From the NCBI RefSeq assembly GCF_050947875.1, contig NC_134569.1, forward strand, positions 16,757,131-16,821,130: a stretch of DNA of 64,000 nt, written 5' to 3'. Shown here one piece after another: positions 1 through 10,799 of this stretch. The first letter of the stretch is position 1; every line of letters begins with the position of its first letter. The stretch comes from Dermacentor variabilis (lineage: Eukaryota; Arthropoda; Arachnida; Ixodida; Ixodidae). The notes under the pieces were generated by a model. The model had not been told where the DNA came from and ran no database searches. It saw nothing but the letters and a program-made list of their open reading frames with translations. The position numbers were made by a program, and so were the translations under genes.

Positions 1-380
1 TTTGTCATTACGTTCTGCCAATTGTGTTATGCCCATGGGCCCCGTGCGTAGCGAACGCACCTGCATGCAATGGTGGGCGCTGGAAACGATCGGTGACGAA
101 ATGCGCGGTGTGATTTGAACACCAATATATTCTTTAGAAAATTAGTACCTTACTAATTTTATTCTTTGTGTAGATCACAGGGAAAGCGTAATAGTCCTCT
201 GGTAACATCAGAGAGTTTTAGCGTGTCCGGTATTCCGGTAAACGCCAGCGAATTGGGAGTTGTACCGGATGAAGAGAGGCGCAAACGCGAACGGCCTTAA
301 CAGTGCAGAGAGCAGGTGGCGCAAGGCTCAACCGGATAAACAAACAGCTAATATTGCAGTAATCAAGTGTATTCTACTTC
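1..380. other. No feature seen
   Basis: I see no convincing coding region, RNA gene or repeat structure in this stretch; the short open frames lack any recognisable motif. Confidence 0.5.
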
Positions 381-444
381 GCTGCTGATGTAAATTTTCG
401 GCAACGGCGTAATCGTGTTGCTGGCGAAAATTTACACCAGCAGC
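381..444. repeat. Imperfect inverted repeat (hairpin)
   Basis: Arms at 381-400 and 425-444 are reverse complements in 19 of 20 positions (gctgctgatgtaaattttcg against gctgctggtgtaaattttcg), with a 24-base loop. This may be one end of a small nonautonomous element, but no second end or target duplication was found. The following 200 bases contain several GTATC/GATAC steps without a clear repeat unit. Confidence 0.6.
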
Positions 445-1994
445 AAACTTGCACCGCCGTTGGCGATCGTCCCACTCCATCTAATTCTAGACAGTGCTGG
501 GCAGTATCGAAGATACGTGTATCTTGTGTACTATCTGAGATACTTTTTCGACATCTTCTATCTGTAGCATGATACGTCTGGCAAGACATGTATCAGTATC
601 TGTATTTCCGATACGTGAAATGATGTATCGTGTACCTTGATATACAAGATACTGCTATCACAACGTCACCGTGCGGAAGGATAAACGTTGGCCGAACTCC
701 GCTTATCCAGCTGATAATGCTGCCACTAAGCCACCTGAATAAAACTAAAGGCAGCGACATCCTTTTATCTTTCCGTCAGAGACCTCCAGGGCGGGCAGGC
801 GATGAGGTCTGCGCGTCCCTATTGGTGGAGCAGAGTTACGTGGTGGAGCTCGCGCAGTCTCGACAAAAACAAGCTTGCGAATATGTGCGCGCAGCCGACC
901 TTTCGTTTTCTTGATTTCTTCTTTTTTTTTTTGCGTTGGTGCCATGGCACTTGCTCGTAGCCACCATACTGTGCAGCGCACGCCAACGCACGCGGCGTCT
1001 TTCGCGCAAGTTCTGATGCCGCTATAGCGTCGTTATCCGAGTTTCTCTTGCGTGGTGCTTTGTTACGAAGTCTGAAGAACGCAAGAACGGGGTTGCCTTG
1101 GGTCTAGTGGCTTCCACACATTGTTTCGGAATGAATATGTTATACTTTGAGCAAGAAAGAAAAAAAAACATCTTGAGATACTAACAGAAATTTCTTTCAA
1201 ATGAAACAAGCTTGGAGGTGATGGTCGCTTCAGTGTCGGCGAGGGAAAAATTGTAGCTGTTGTGGATGTCGCGAAGTCATATTACAGTAGGCAAGGCTGT
1301 GACGGTGCCTGCAAGGGGTCAACTGTATATTAAGATGGAATGTAGAATGGAAGCTATTTGGACAGATATCCAAAGAGAATACGAGTCAAAAGTTGAAATT
1401 ATGTTACAATTTGGTCTTCTTTCTCATAGTCGAATCTCCACCACATCCCCCCTACAACGACCTTGCACGTGCCTAAAGGCATCCCAAGCATCACCCTCGA
1501 TCCACCGTTCCTCCAATCACACCGCGGCGCGCGCAGTGTGCACAGCGGGGCCCCAGGGTGACACTAGCTCGAGTTCCAATACGTCAAGACCGTTGCCACA
1601 CATCCTTTGCAACGGGTCTGTTATCTCACAACCTCGCAAGACGCAGCCCCTGGTACTCTGGCGTGCGTCGTCGCCTGTACGCAGTGTAGACTAGAGGCGT
1701 GTTTGAGGACAGCGCTGCCGGTGATTTCAGCTATGATATACACTTCAAGTACCGTTTTGAGCAGTACCACTAAATATAGTTGGGAAATTCAGTTTTCTGC
1801 GAGAAAACACGAAATGCTGCAAATATTTTTCTATGTTATATGCAACCTGGCACTTCAGTTTTAGCGGTTTCGAACAAGGGCAGAGTTATTTTGGCGTTTT
1901 AGTCTGTGAACCAGTACTTAGCTTTTTTAGTGTAATGGTGCAGCGAAGTGTCGCTTGAATCAAATAAATTGCTAGGTTCAGTGTTCAGAAGCAA
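445..1994. other. No gene seen
   Basis: Open frames up to 144 codons (for example 1260-1694, plus) are present but have skewed composition and no recognisable domain, signal peptide or splice framework. A T-rich run lies near 920-933. I treat the stretch as noncoding. Confidence 0.45.
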
Positions 1995-2206
1995 TTAACA
2001 CACGCGCTATAAGAGAAGCCGAAGTGAGGAACTCTGGAATGCGACCAGCTTGTGGTTCTTTAACGTACATTTAAAGCTTAGTAAACGAGCGTTTTGCATA
2101 CCGACCCTATAAGAATGCGGCCTCCCTGGCATGTAATCGAATCCGTGACCTCATCCTCAGCAGCACAATGATAGCCACTGAGTCATCACTGTGGGTAAGA
2201 ACCATT
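1995..2206 (-). mobile_element. Ruka-type tRNA-derived SINE, old copy
   Basis: Read on the minus strand, this has the same block order as the copy at 4781-5022. A tRNA-like head carries an A-box-like stretch (gactcagtggctat) and a B-box-like stretch (ggattcgatt). A body with tacgttaaagaacc follows, then the 'gagttcctcactt' block that corresponds to 'gagtcccccacta' in younger copies. It is the most diverged of the four copies, with many substitutions and no clear A-rich tail. SINEs of this type are known from ticks (Ruka, described in Rhipicephalus) and are mobilised in trans by non-LTR retrotransposon enzymes. RNA polymerase III would have transcribed the source copy. Confidence 0.7.
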
Positions 2207-2478
2207 TGCAGAGATTAAGGATGTTGCACTCGGAGCTGCACTTACTGCTCTCATGCATACAATGAAGTCATGATGTCGTTCGCCTTTCCTAAAACGCTGT
2301 GATATTACTTTACTGCTTCTGACGCCATGAAAGTGGCAACTTTTTGTCTACTTCAGCAACAAGAAAACATACGTTTCATGCAGACTTATGGTTGAGCCGT
2401 CGGTTCCTTGCATAGCCACTCACACGCTTCCAATCCAATTTCATCGAGGGTGATGTTGCATCATTAAAACTTCTTTCT

Positions 2479-2599
2479 GGGCGAGTTGGTGCATACTTGA
2501 CATGAAAACTGTTTACAGCGCAAACACATGCAACCACAGCGCTTGTGTCCTGTCCCTTATACTTTGTGGTTGCATGTGTTTGCGCTGTAAACAGTTTTC
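2479..2599 (+). repeat. Penelope-terminus-like hairpin, copy A
   Basis: A perfect 35-base inverted repeat: arms 2504-2538 and 2565-2599, with a 26-base loop. Each arm carries the AGCGC core (cagcgcaaac). The loop starts with gcgcttgtgtcctgtcc, which resembles the reverse complement of the end of the Penelope-like element at 28.6 kb. Just outside the left arm, gggcgagttggtgc (2479-2492) matches the outer flank of the hairpin at 23 kb (gggctagttggtgc). The copy belongs to a dispersed family with members at 23.0, 26.4, 28.6 and 42.3 kb. Confidence 0.75.
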
Positions 2600-3498
2600 G
2601 TGATGTTGCAGCCTATATTCGCACAAACAGAAAACACCGCAGCCGTAGAATTTTCTACTGCCGGATTCGGTGTGCCTGGGGCAACACACACACGCTGACA
2701 AGATCTGCGAGCGCCGGCATAGAAATCTTGTAATCGTCGCAAGTTGCGCAAGCTTCATTTGCAGCTTTTGCTATGATATCTCCGTATGTAGGCGGCCTTA
2801 ATCATATGTGATCAGTGCCACAGAATGTCTCGATTTTAGTTTCTCGGGCCTCATATTATACAGATGAGCAGAAGCGCCGTACCACTGCATCTTTGGTAAA
2901 CCTCTCTTAATCGGTCACATATGGGTGAAATCGCGCTTGTGTAACTGTTTTTAGAAGAGTCGTTCACACATAAGTGGTGTCCGCTGCTGCACTTGTCTGC
3001 GCTGAGAACAATGCTGCTTTAGACCACATGACTGACAGTTCTGAGCGAAGAAATAAGTGTGCATGTTGATTTTGATTGTGACACAAATACCGCCACAAAT
3101 CGGTGCGGCCTCCGGTGATTCAGTTTCGGAGGTTAGCTTCCGCTGACGTTGACACTCATTGTTTCATCGTAGCAACTTCCACACCTTTCAGACACTCGTA
3201 AACGCGCAATAGCAGTGACCCGCAGTTCCTCACTGCAGAAAGTGACGGCTACACATGACAATTTTTCACTCTTGTGTGCTTTAGATGTTGCGTGCCGTCC
3301 GCCAGAAGTACCAGACGACGCGCGCCGCTCAAACCGTTTTACAGAGGGCAGCGCCATTTTTGCGTCATGATGCGGAGAAACGGGGAACTACGCTCCAGAC
3401 GGCTTGGTCGGCACACTGTGGGCACACCTCCTCTAGCTAGCATACTGCCACATCACGGTGCTTTCTGGTCGTCTGTTTTTGCGAAAGCAGCGGTGAAA
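2600..3498. other. No gene seen; flank of the BRCT-like exon
   Basis: There is no supported feature. The frame of the downstream BRCT-like reading frame is open upstream to about 3274, but those residues are Arg/Cys-rich and look untranslated. A pyrimidine-rich stretch ending gcgaaagcag (before 3491) could be a 3' splice site, so the exon could also start there. Confidence 0.4.
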
Positions 3499-3966
3499 AT
3501 GGGTGTATTTGACGGCTCCATGGCCTGGTTTTCAGAAACCGTTAAGGATAAGTACAAACTGCTCTGGAAGGCGCACGGTGGAACGATTGGGGATGCTGCA
3601 GAAGCCAGCTACTTGTTCTCGAAGTCAACGGATGCGTCGGACGCGCGAGAAGTTTCTCAGCGTCTCAGAAACCAAGAGCACGTCTTCTTGTGCCCTCGAT
3701 TTATCATCCGCTGCGTTCTTCTTGGAAGTTGCAGCGCGCCTGCCAAGGAACACGTCCTTCAAAGCAAACCTGATGTCCCTCTCGAAAACGCCGAGCAACC
3801 GCAAGTGGAGCAAGAGAACTCGACGCCTATCGCGGGTCCGTCGAAGTCGCCCGAAGCGATGTGCATAACAGACGTGAACTCCGAAGATTTCCGTATTCAT
3901 TTCAAGACAAATATATCCCCTGAGCTACGTGAGAAGCTCCGTGAAGAGCTCCTGAAAGGTGAATGA
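3499..3966 (+). CDS. BRCT-like domain protein, possible first exon of a host gene
   Basis: A 155-codon frame starts at the ATG at 3499 in a good eukaryotic context (gtgaaaATGG). Residues 2-75 read like a BRCT fold: an initial strand with VFDGSMAWF, then KYKLLWKAHGGTIGD with the helix-GG turn typical of BRCT, then a strand, and a final FLCPRFIIRCVLLG helix that resembles the conserved W/F-I-x-x-C helix. Residues 80-125 are acidic and Pro/Ser-rich, and a charged helix (SPELREKLREELLK) follows. A candidate splice donor (GAAAG/GTGAAT, GT at 3959) sits just before the stop, so the frame may continue into another exon (phase 1). BRCT domains bind phosphopeptides or partner proteins in DNA repair and telomere proteins. 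The single N-terminal BRCT followed by a linker would suit a RAP1/TERF2IP-like or other repair protein, but that assignment is a guess. It could also be a retrocopy. Confidence 0.5.
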   Translation: MGVFDGSMAWFSETVKDKYKLLWKAHGGTIGDAAEASYLFSKSTDASDAREVSQRLRNQEHVFLCPRFIIRCVLLGSCSAPAKEHVLQSKPDVPLENAEQPQVEQENSTPIAGPSKSPEAMCITDVNSEDFRIHFKTNISPELREKLREELLKGE

Positions 3967-4689
3967 GGACTGAATGAGAGCGAGAACACGAAGACAGAAA
4001 AAAAAAGAAAGAAAGGTAGGAAGAACCCGGAAGGAGCAGCATTACACCGACAGAAACGATTCGTCGGAAACAGACGACGGCTTCCTTGTATAACGGCTTC
4101 AAGTTGAGATGCCCTCTTATCTCTGTGTTCATAAGTTACTGATATGACCAAGCAAGGTATTTAATTAACGTTAGTAGACTACTTATTCTTGGCAAGCTGG
4201 AAAGTGAGAAGCTGACTTTTTGTGTTAAGAACCTAGATAAAAATAAACAATATCTGAGTAATACTAGTGTTGTTTGAATGCATTGCTCACCGCCAATACA
4301 TTGTACGTGTTCCGGGCGATTAGGTGGCTGCGGATGTGGCCACAAGAACCGTTGGTAAAAGCCGGGGGTGTATAATTTACAGACGACTTGCTTGTACCTG
4401 CAGTGTCTGAGATTTACTGGCAGAGGAGAATATTTTGCTGTTGGTAACTTGAATTTCATAAAGAAACAGATCCGCAATTTACGTCGTGACTACGTAGATG
4501 AAGAAGGGTAAGCTAAAAAATTCGAGCAGCACCCATCTCACGATGACTGTCGACAGTAATACGATTTGCATTCAAGCAATGTAGCGACACGACGTATTGC
4601 TGAATACACGTTTGTTTAGAATTTGTAGTTCATTTTAAGAATTACGTTGATTCGGGTATGTGCACATATACTGTTCTCAGGTATCGGTC
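3967..4689. other. No gene seen downstream of the BRCT-like exon
   Basis: A-rich tracts near 3998-4015 and a candidate aataaa near 4241 are visible. No second exon with a recognisable domain was identified. Confidence 0.4.
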
Positions 4690-5390
4690 TACATTGCTGT
4701 GACACTCGCTTGCCAAGGCAGGCCGTGAGCATCACGGCATGGCGAAGACCATACGACGACGACGCAGTGAAGACAATAGAATGAGAAAGTGGCTATGGTG
4801 TTGGGCTGCTAAGGACGAGGTCGCGAGATCGAATCCCGGCCACGGCTGCCGCATTTCGATGGGGGCGAAATGCGAAAACACCCGTTTACTTATATTTAGG
4901 TCACGTTAAAGAACTCCAAGTGGTCCAAATTCCCGGAGTCCCCCACTACGGCGTGTCTCATAACCAGATCGCGGTTTCGGCACGTAAAACCCCATAATTT
5001 AAATTTTTAATTAAATTTTTAGACTGAGAAAGAAGGAGTGACGTTATTGTAAGGACGTAGACCGCATGACGATGACAGCATGTGGAGAGTACGATGGAAA
5101 CAATTGTTAACAACGATGGCGGGACGACGGATTGACGAGAGTCGGAGAGCGAAGTTAGAATGACGAAGATTGAACTACCGCGTCGGCATCGCGACGACAC
5201 TATGTCACTGAATGCATGACGACGACTGTAGATGACGAAGACGGAATTATTATGATGACGTCAGAGCGGTACGAGGACGACGGGATGACGACGATGGCGT
5301 GGCGACGACGGCACCACGAGCATAGGATGACGAAGCTGCAGCGACGACGATGAAACGACGGCACCACAACCTAGTGGTCCGAACGATTAG
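4690..5390 (+). repeat. GACGAC/GATGACG degenerate minisatellite family, copy 1
   Basis: The stretch is dominated by degenerate GACGACGATG-type words (5040-5370). Its left edge (gacactcgcttgccaaggc, about 4700-4719) is matched in reverse complement at the right edge of the 11.76-11.96 kb copy, together with cagtgaagacaat. A Ruka-type SINE (4781-5022) interrupts it. The short open frames across it reflect the trinucleotide composition and are not genes. Confidence 0.65.
4781..5022 (+). mobile_element. Ruka-type tRNA-derived SINE
   Basis: The tRNA-like head (gtggctatggtgttgggctg, then cgcgagatcgaatcccgg) holds A- and B-box-like promoter elements. The conserved body includes gatgggggcgaaatgcgaaa, cacgttaaagaac, ccggagtcccccactacgg and ggcacgtaaaaccccataat, and it ends in an A/T-rich tail (atttaaatttttaattaaat). 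The element has no protein and depends on a partner retrotransposon. It lies inside the GACGAC-rich repeat, so it is younger than that repeat. Confidence 0.85.
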
Positions 5391-5625
5391 TAGAGGGGCT
5401 AGCCTCTGTACTGGGGCTTTTTTTTTTACCTACAGTTTGTGCAGGCTCGTGCAGACGAGTGTCGGGCAGACGCTAAACTAAAAGCCAATGTACGAGTTTC
5501 CTTCCAGCAATAAATCTGTACAAACTGCAGTTAAATGCACCGCGAAAGCGCAGCGCACTAAGACAACTTCTCTATGCAGATAATAGCGATCGGAGTCTGA
5601 AACACCCTACGCTATCCGTGAGTGA
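5391..5625. other. No feature seen
   Basis: A poly-T run near 5420 is the only notable item; no gene or repeat structure is supported. Confidence 0.4.
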
Positions 5626-5656
5626 TATATATATATATATATAATATATATATATA

Positions 5657-5731
<75 letters not shown>
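5626..5731. repeat. Compound (AT)n(TG)n microsatellite
   Basis: An AT-rich dinucleotide run (5626-5657) is followed by about 37 TG units (5658-5731). The TG run directly abuts the 3' end of the minus-strand I-clade fragment, so on that strand it is the (CA)n tail of the retrotransposon. Open frames of Cys-Val or Thr-His repeats here are artefacts. Confidence 0.9.
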
Positions 5732-5739
<8 letters not shown>

Positions 5740-6680
5740 CAGAGATGCTAACCAGATAGGAGTCCGGTTGGCTACCTTGTGCGGGGGAAGGGAGAAGGGG
5801 AATAGAATGAAGGGAGATAGAAAGAGAGAGAGGGAATGGGAGAGATAGATGTGCACAGACAACAGATAGCACTACGGAGTCAAAGGCGCTCGCAGAAGCC
5901 AGGCGTGTTTTCAAAAAGCACAAAACTGCCTTCAATGCCTCTTGAGCCGATGGTCGGTGGGGACGGTGTTCTAGCGTTGTCTATTCACTCAGAGGACGAC
6001 TATCTAGTTTCCTGAATGCGTTGGACACAGATTATCTTCGTGATTCAAATTGAGGGCAGTGGCACAATAAGTGGTCAATGTCAATGTTCTCCTCGCAGCC
6101 GCAGACATCACATGCAGGACTGTCAGTCATTACAGTTAGTGCTGGACAAGCTTTTGTGGCGCTAATTGCCAACCACAACCGACGCAGAAGAGACGCTTCG
6201 CGTCGGTGCAGTCCGGCCGGAGGTTCGAGTCGCAGCGAAGGTTTTAGTCTGTGCTGTGTGGCGCACCTTGTATGCGCGGTATTCCATTAAAGTTTGAGTG
6301 CCGGAATGCGAAGCTGTCTCGCAGAGTCTGTCCTTGAGAGAGGAATTGGGTCACAGAGGTATTCTAAGTATGACGTCCGAGCTGCCTTATCTGTCATCAT
6401 TTCCAATGATACCGCAATGCCCTGGTATCCATTGAAAAGAGATATACGCGTAATGGACTTTTTTTCTCTCAAGTGATGGCTATGTTCCTCGATTTCACAC
6501 ATCAGTTTACCGCGCGTTCCATGTCGGAAAAACGACTGGAAACGTTGTAAGGCCGGTTTAAAATCGTCGAAGACTGCCAATTTTCCCAGACTCCCTGCAC
6601 TGGTCACATGAAGCGCACCGCGGAGCACCGCGAGCTCTGCAGCAGTATACGTAGTGATGTGGAAAGTCTTGAACTTTGTT
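5732..6680 (-). mobile_element. I-clade non-LTR retrotransposon, 5'-truncated 3' end
   Basis: Reading the minus strand from about 6660 gives TAAELAVLRGAL, then KLAVFDDFKPALQ, which matches the E and D blocks of a retrotransposon RNase H. Further on, CDVCGC.E.NIDIDHLLCHC (about 6050-6120) is the terminal Cys/His zinc knuckle of I/R1-like ORF2 proteins. The C-terminal part is split between two frames. The 3' untranslated part (5732-6000) has a pyrimidine-rich block with agccaaccgg and a (CA)n tail. A second copy of this 3' end, in the opposite orientation, lies at 13195-13320. The RT and endonuclease are missing, as expected for 5' truncation during target-primed reverse transcription. Confidence 0.75.
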
Positions 6681-6936
6681 GATATAACTACAGCGCTATC
6701 AAAAATAGTTGGTGTAGTTCAGCAATTGGTATATACGTGTGTGCAGTAACTGTATTTCTCGTACAAGAGGGCTAAAATAAGTTTGAGCTCAGATAAAGTT
6801 AAGTCCGACTTTTTTCTTTATTTATGGGACGGATGGACGGACGCACGGATGGGCGGATTGATTGATTGATTGATTGATCTAAAGTGGCTGAAGTAAGCAA
6901 AGAATGCTAATCGCAGTAGTAGCAGTATCTTGGTCT
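6681..6936. other. No gene seen; short (GATT)n tract
   Basis: The stretch holds a GGACGGAC-type short repeat and about six GATT units near 6855-6878. Nothing else is supported. Confidence 0.5.
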
Positions 6937-7026
6937 GGCTTTGCCACATTGATGTTGCGTAGTGTGACAGAGTCATGACAAAGAAGGCTTTGCCACATTG
7001 ATGTTGCGTAGTGTGACAGAGTCATG
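6937..7026 (+). repeat. Exact 41-bp direct duplication
   Basis: The 41-base unit starting ggctttgccacattgatg occurs at 6937-6977 and again at 6986-7026 with no differences, separated by 8 bases. Exact identity implies a recent local duplication, perhaps replication slippage or repair. Confidence 0.95.
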
Positions 7027-7239
7027 CGAACAGGGATAGGCTAATTTGGGCAGGTCATAAGAGTCGGGAATCAGAAATACAGTAATGAGAGAGGAAGAAT
7101 CAGCAATCGTATTAGGTTGACCCTAAAGCTGAGGTGTGCCACGACAGGCAATTTAGACAAACAAATAAAGAAATGTCCACGTAAGTCCACAGTTGACTAG
7201 CTGACAAACTATTCTAAATGCGACTGACTTTATTTCCGC

Positions 7240-7556
7240 TGTCCTTGACTATAGACGTATTGTGTATGTAAATGTTATTGCCACTCGTTGCTACTACTTG
7301 TTGTTCCAGCACGTCTATGCCATCTTCGTCATTGTGTCGTCGTCGCGGAGTCGTCGTAACGTAATCGTTTTCATGCCGTCATCGTCATGCCGCCGTGGTC
7401 GCTCCATTATCGTCGTTGCAGCTTCGTCACACCGTTGTCGTAACGCATGTGTCGTCACGCAGCTTTCGTGATACAGTCGCCATGTCATCGTCGTCATACG
7501 CTTGTCGCCATCCTATTGTTCTCATGCCGTCATCGTTATACTTTCATCGTTATACT
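7240..7556 (-). repeat. GACGAC-rich degenerate repeat, copy 2, left part
   Basis: GTCGTC/ATCGTC-rich sequence, the reverse complement of the 4.7-5.4 kb repeat family. It stops at the (TTTA)-like tail of element A and resumes on the far side of that element at 11759, so element A inserted into this copy. The intervening 7027-7239 holds no supported feature. Confidence 0.65.
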
Positions 7557-8150
7557 TATTTATTTATTTATTTTCGATGCCCTCAATCGCCGAGTCATTG
7601 CAGAGGGGAGAGGGCGACAACATATAAACAAAGAAAAGAACAGAATGAAACGTGCAGCGTTATACAGTATTAGCGACAAATTGTAAAAGTAAAATAAAAT
7701 ATAACAGAATGGTACTAAAATAAATACAACTGAACTGGACAGAAATAAACACAGCATGTTATACAATGCTAGTGGCAAGTATGAGCGTAAGAGAAATTTG
7801 GGAAAGGGAGAAAAGAAAGCAGGAGAAAGAAAAAAAGCGTTAAAAAGCAAGAGAAATTGCAGGCATCGCGACACATGTAAAAAGAAAAAGAAAGGAGTGG
7901 GGAGGAGAGATACACGAGATGATTAAGCAGGGCTATCACAATGAAGGTGCGCAGATAAAGAATGGAAAAAAAGAGAATGCTCTGAAATGGAAACAATACC
8001 GCCAGGTAAGTGGTTCGAATCGTTTGATGTGTGCGGTATAAAGAAAAAATAGAACGTGTTTGTGTTACAAAAAATGACTTTAACTTAGTGCTTATGGTCA
8101 AACCGTGATGAGCGATAAGTGGGTGGCGTGATAAGCTGGGTACGTAGTGA

Positions 8151-10660
8151 TCAATGATGGAAGACCTTGTAAATGAAGCAAAGGCGGAAATACTTACGAT
8201 GCAGTGACAGAAATGGCAGTGATAGAGATTGTTTCATTGCTGTTACACTTGTTGTACGATGGTAATTAGAAAGAATGAAACGCGCGGCGTTATTTTGAAT
8301 TAATTCTAGAGACCTAACTAAATTTGCGTGACGAGGGTTACAGATTGCAGCGGCGTATTCTGACTTCGAGCGCACAAGAGTTTTGTATAGAAGAATTTCG
8401 AGGGGAGGTGGGGCTTTATTGTACTCACGTCGTAGGTATCCTAATGTGCGGTTAGCATTGTTACTGATCATATTATTATGAGTATTCCATGTTATATTGT
8501 AGGTAATAGCAAACCCCAAGTACCGGTATGATGATACATGGTCAAGTTCGATGTCACCTAGTTTGTACGTTGAGGAGCTATCGTACTGCCAAGAAACAGC
8601 CATTAGTTGGCATTTTTAGGTTTTAAATTCATTAGCCAGTTATCGCACCAACTTGCAATGTTATTTAAATTTGCCTGCAAGATATTTTCATCGTCATCGT
8701 TACGGATTTCCCTGTAAAGTACACAGTCGTCGGCATACAAATGCGCAGAAGAAACGCAGTTAGGCAAATCGTGAATATATATTAAAAACAGAAGTGGGCC
8801 TAAAACTGAACCCTGTGGTACTCCCAATGTTACATTTATTTCAGGTGAGTTATCACCATTAATTGTGACGTACTGTAGGCAGTTTGTTAGAAGGCATTCG
8901 AGCCAAGACAGTATGTTACAGTCGAGATTGAGCGAGGAGAGTTTAAACATTAGTAAGGCGTGATTAACTTTCTCAAAGGCCTTCGCAAAGTCCAAAAACA
9001 ATGCAGTCCATCTTGGAGTGTTTGTCAAGTAAAGTATGCAGATGATGAGTGAACAGAACTAACTGGGTTTCACGGGAAAGTGCACGCTGAAAACCATGTT
9101 GGGCGGATGCGAAGAATGAATTAGATTCTAAAAGTTTAGCTATATGCGAGTACAATACATGTTCCATAACTTCACACGGAATGCTTGTTAATGAAATGGG
9201 CGGGTAGTTGAGAGCGCAGGGTTTATCGCCATACTTATGTATTGAAACCACCTTAGCGATTTTGCAATGGAGCCGCAAAATTTCTTGGTCAAGAGAGTGC
9301 TGAATGATCTCGTGCAAAAAGAGAGAAGAATATGCGCATGCCTGTTTGAGAAACTTTGAGTTAATGTTGCCAGTGCCATATGATGAGGATGTTTTTGAGG
9401 AATTAATTAAATTCACAATTCCAGCTGATTCAAAAATTACAGCAAACATTGGGTAATATTCGCTGCACAGCGTGTCAGAACTGTGTCAGCAGGCACGGCG
9501 GTGTTTCCCGAGAAATTGGCGGAAGGAATATTGCTAAACAAAAGTGCACATTCAGTTGCTGGTAGCGGCTCACCAGACTCATTGTCGATTGAAAGTTCGG
9601 TACTTTTGTTAGAATTGATTACGTTCCAAAATTGCTTTGAGTTCCTTGATAAGAGCTCAGGTAATGTATGGTTATGAAAATGATTAGCAGTATATACAGC
9701 TTCCGTATACTCTGCTTCTGCATTGTGATACGCTTCCCAGCGGTCCGAAGTGTTTTGCAACTTGGCCATGCAGAAAAGACGTTTATTTTTATTACAAAAA
9801 CGTTTCAGATTCATATCATACCGTGCCGTTTTTTTTTGTTGCGTCGTACACGCCGAAGGGGCACATGCGCTGCAGTGAGATCAGAGACTAGGTTTCTGAA
9901 GAAATCCCAGTTCTCTTGTACACTACGCTTATCAAAATGGGAACAAAAAGTATCTAAGTACTGAAACATTTCATGGTTAATAGCGACAAAATCTGCCTTG
10001 CTATAGTTAAACGTGAAAATGACATAGTAATATCGAAATGTAGCAACAAATGGTCACTCAGGCCAGGAAGATAGGTAATTGGTGATATGAGGTCAGAGTG
10101 GGTTGTCAAAACCAAGTCTCGGGTATTAGCTGATTCATTAGTTATTCTGGTAGGTTTGGTTACAACCTGCGTGAAGTTAAAACAATCGCACAAATCCAAG
10201 AAATGTTGAGATTGCGCTGAAAATGGGTGGAGCAAAGGAACACCAGTCTGCGAGCTAGTGTTAGGAAAATTCAGATCGCCAAAAAGCAAAATAGGCGACG
10301 AACGGTACCGGGTTACGACAGAGCCGAGAAAGTCATGCAATTCATCGGCGAATGAGGACGCATAGTTTGGAGGGCGATAGCATGCGCCTAGAATAGTCGT
10401 TGTGTGTTTACTTGCTATTACTACTCATGCCGTTCCTAGACCGGACGCAACTTTTACTTGAAAGGAAGGAATTGTTTGAGAATAGGCTATCGACACACCA
10501 CCACCCTGCCTAGCTTCCCTATAGCAGCGATACACGTCATAAGTGATATCAGTCTGAAAAATTTCTGTACTTTCCACACTTGACTTGAGCTATGTTTCAG
10601 TTAGCATGATTAAATTTACATTCATCGAGGGAACAACAGAGTTTAGCCGATTCCGGTGTT
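8151..10660 (-). pseudogene. Element A ORF2: APE endonuclease plus reverse transcriptase, frameshifted
   Basis: Endonuclease motifs in order on the minus strand are: IMLTET (with a stop right after it), RQGGGVS, GACYRPPN, LLFGDLNFPN and LSDHLLLHF; these carry the metal- and DNA-binding residues of AP-endonuclease-like domains. The RT part shows the block YPPISLTSIPCEVMEHVL (YRPISL type), QHGFQRA, LDFAKAFEKVNH, GVPQGSVLGPLLFLIYIHDL and the intact catalytic box LYADDCVLY (about 8735). The thumb and C-terminal segment YLGFAIT...NTHNN follow. The reading frame moves at about 9440, 8990 and 8603, and the endonuclease is broken near 10.4 kb. The enzyme would nick chromosomal DNA and copy the element RNA at the nick. 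The APE plus YADD architecture without RNase H fits the L2/CR1 group. Confidence 0.8.
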
Positions 10661-10799
10661 TCATGACGCTTCTTATTCTTACGTTGGAAAAAAGAACAGG
10701 AAGGTTAAAAAGTACAGAAAGGTGATTACCCCTACCCCCTGCTGATTGTTACTTGTGAGAATGTTTGGAATGAGCAGAATGCGCATTATTGTTGGGGCT

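Noticed and set aside
490..660. hAT-like terminus (cagtgctgggcagtatc) with GATAC-rich interior
   Set aside because: No matching inverted end or 8-bp target duplication was found, so the similarity is too short to report as an element.
5612..5935. Long frames of Thr-His, Cys-Val, Ile-His-Thr-Tyr or Ser-Val-Cys-Leu repeats here and at 17.1-17.6, 21.9-22.2, 38.1-38.6, 60.6-61.0 and 63.5-64.0 kb
   Set aside because: They are translations of dinucleotide and tetranucleotide microsatellites, open in several frames and on both strands, without conserved flanking protein sequence.
9668..9964. Plus-strand 98-codon frame
   Set aside because: It is the complement of the conserved minus-strand endonuclease-RT linker of element A.
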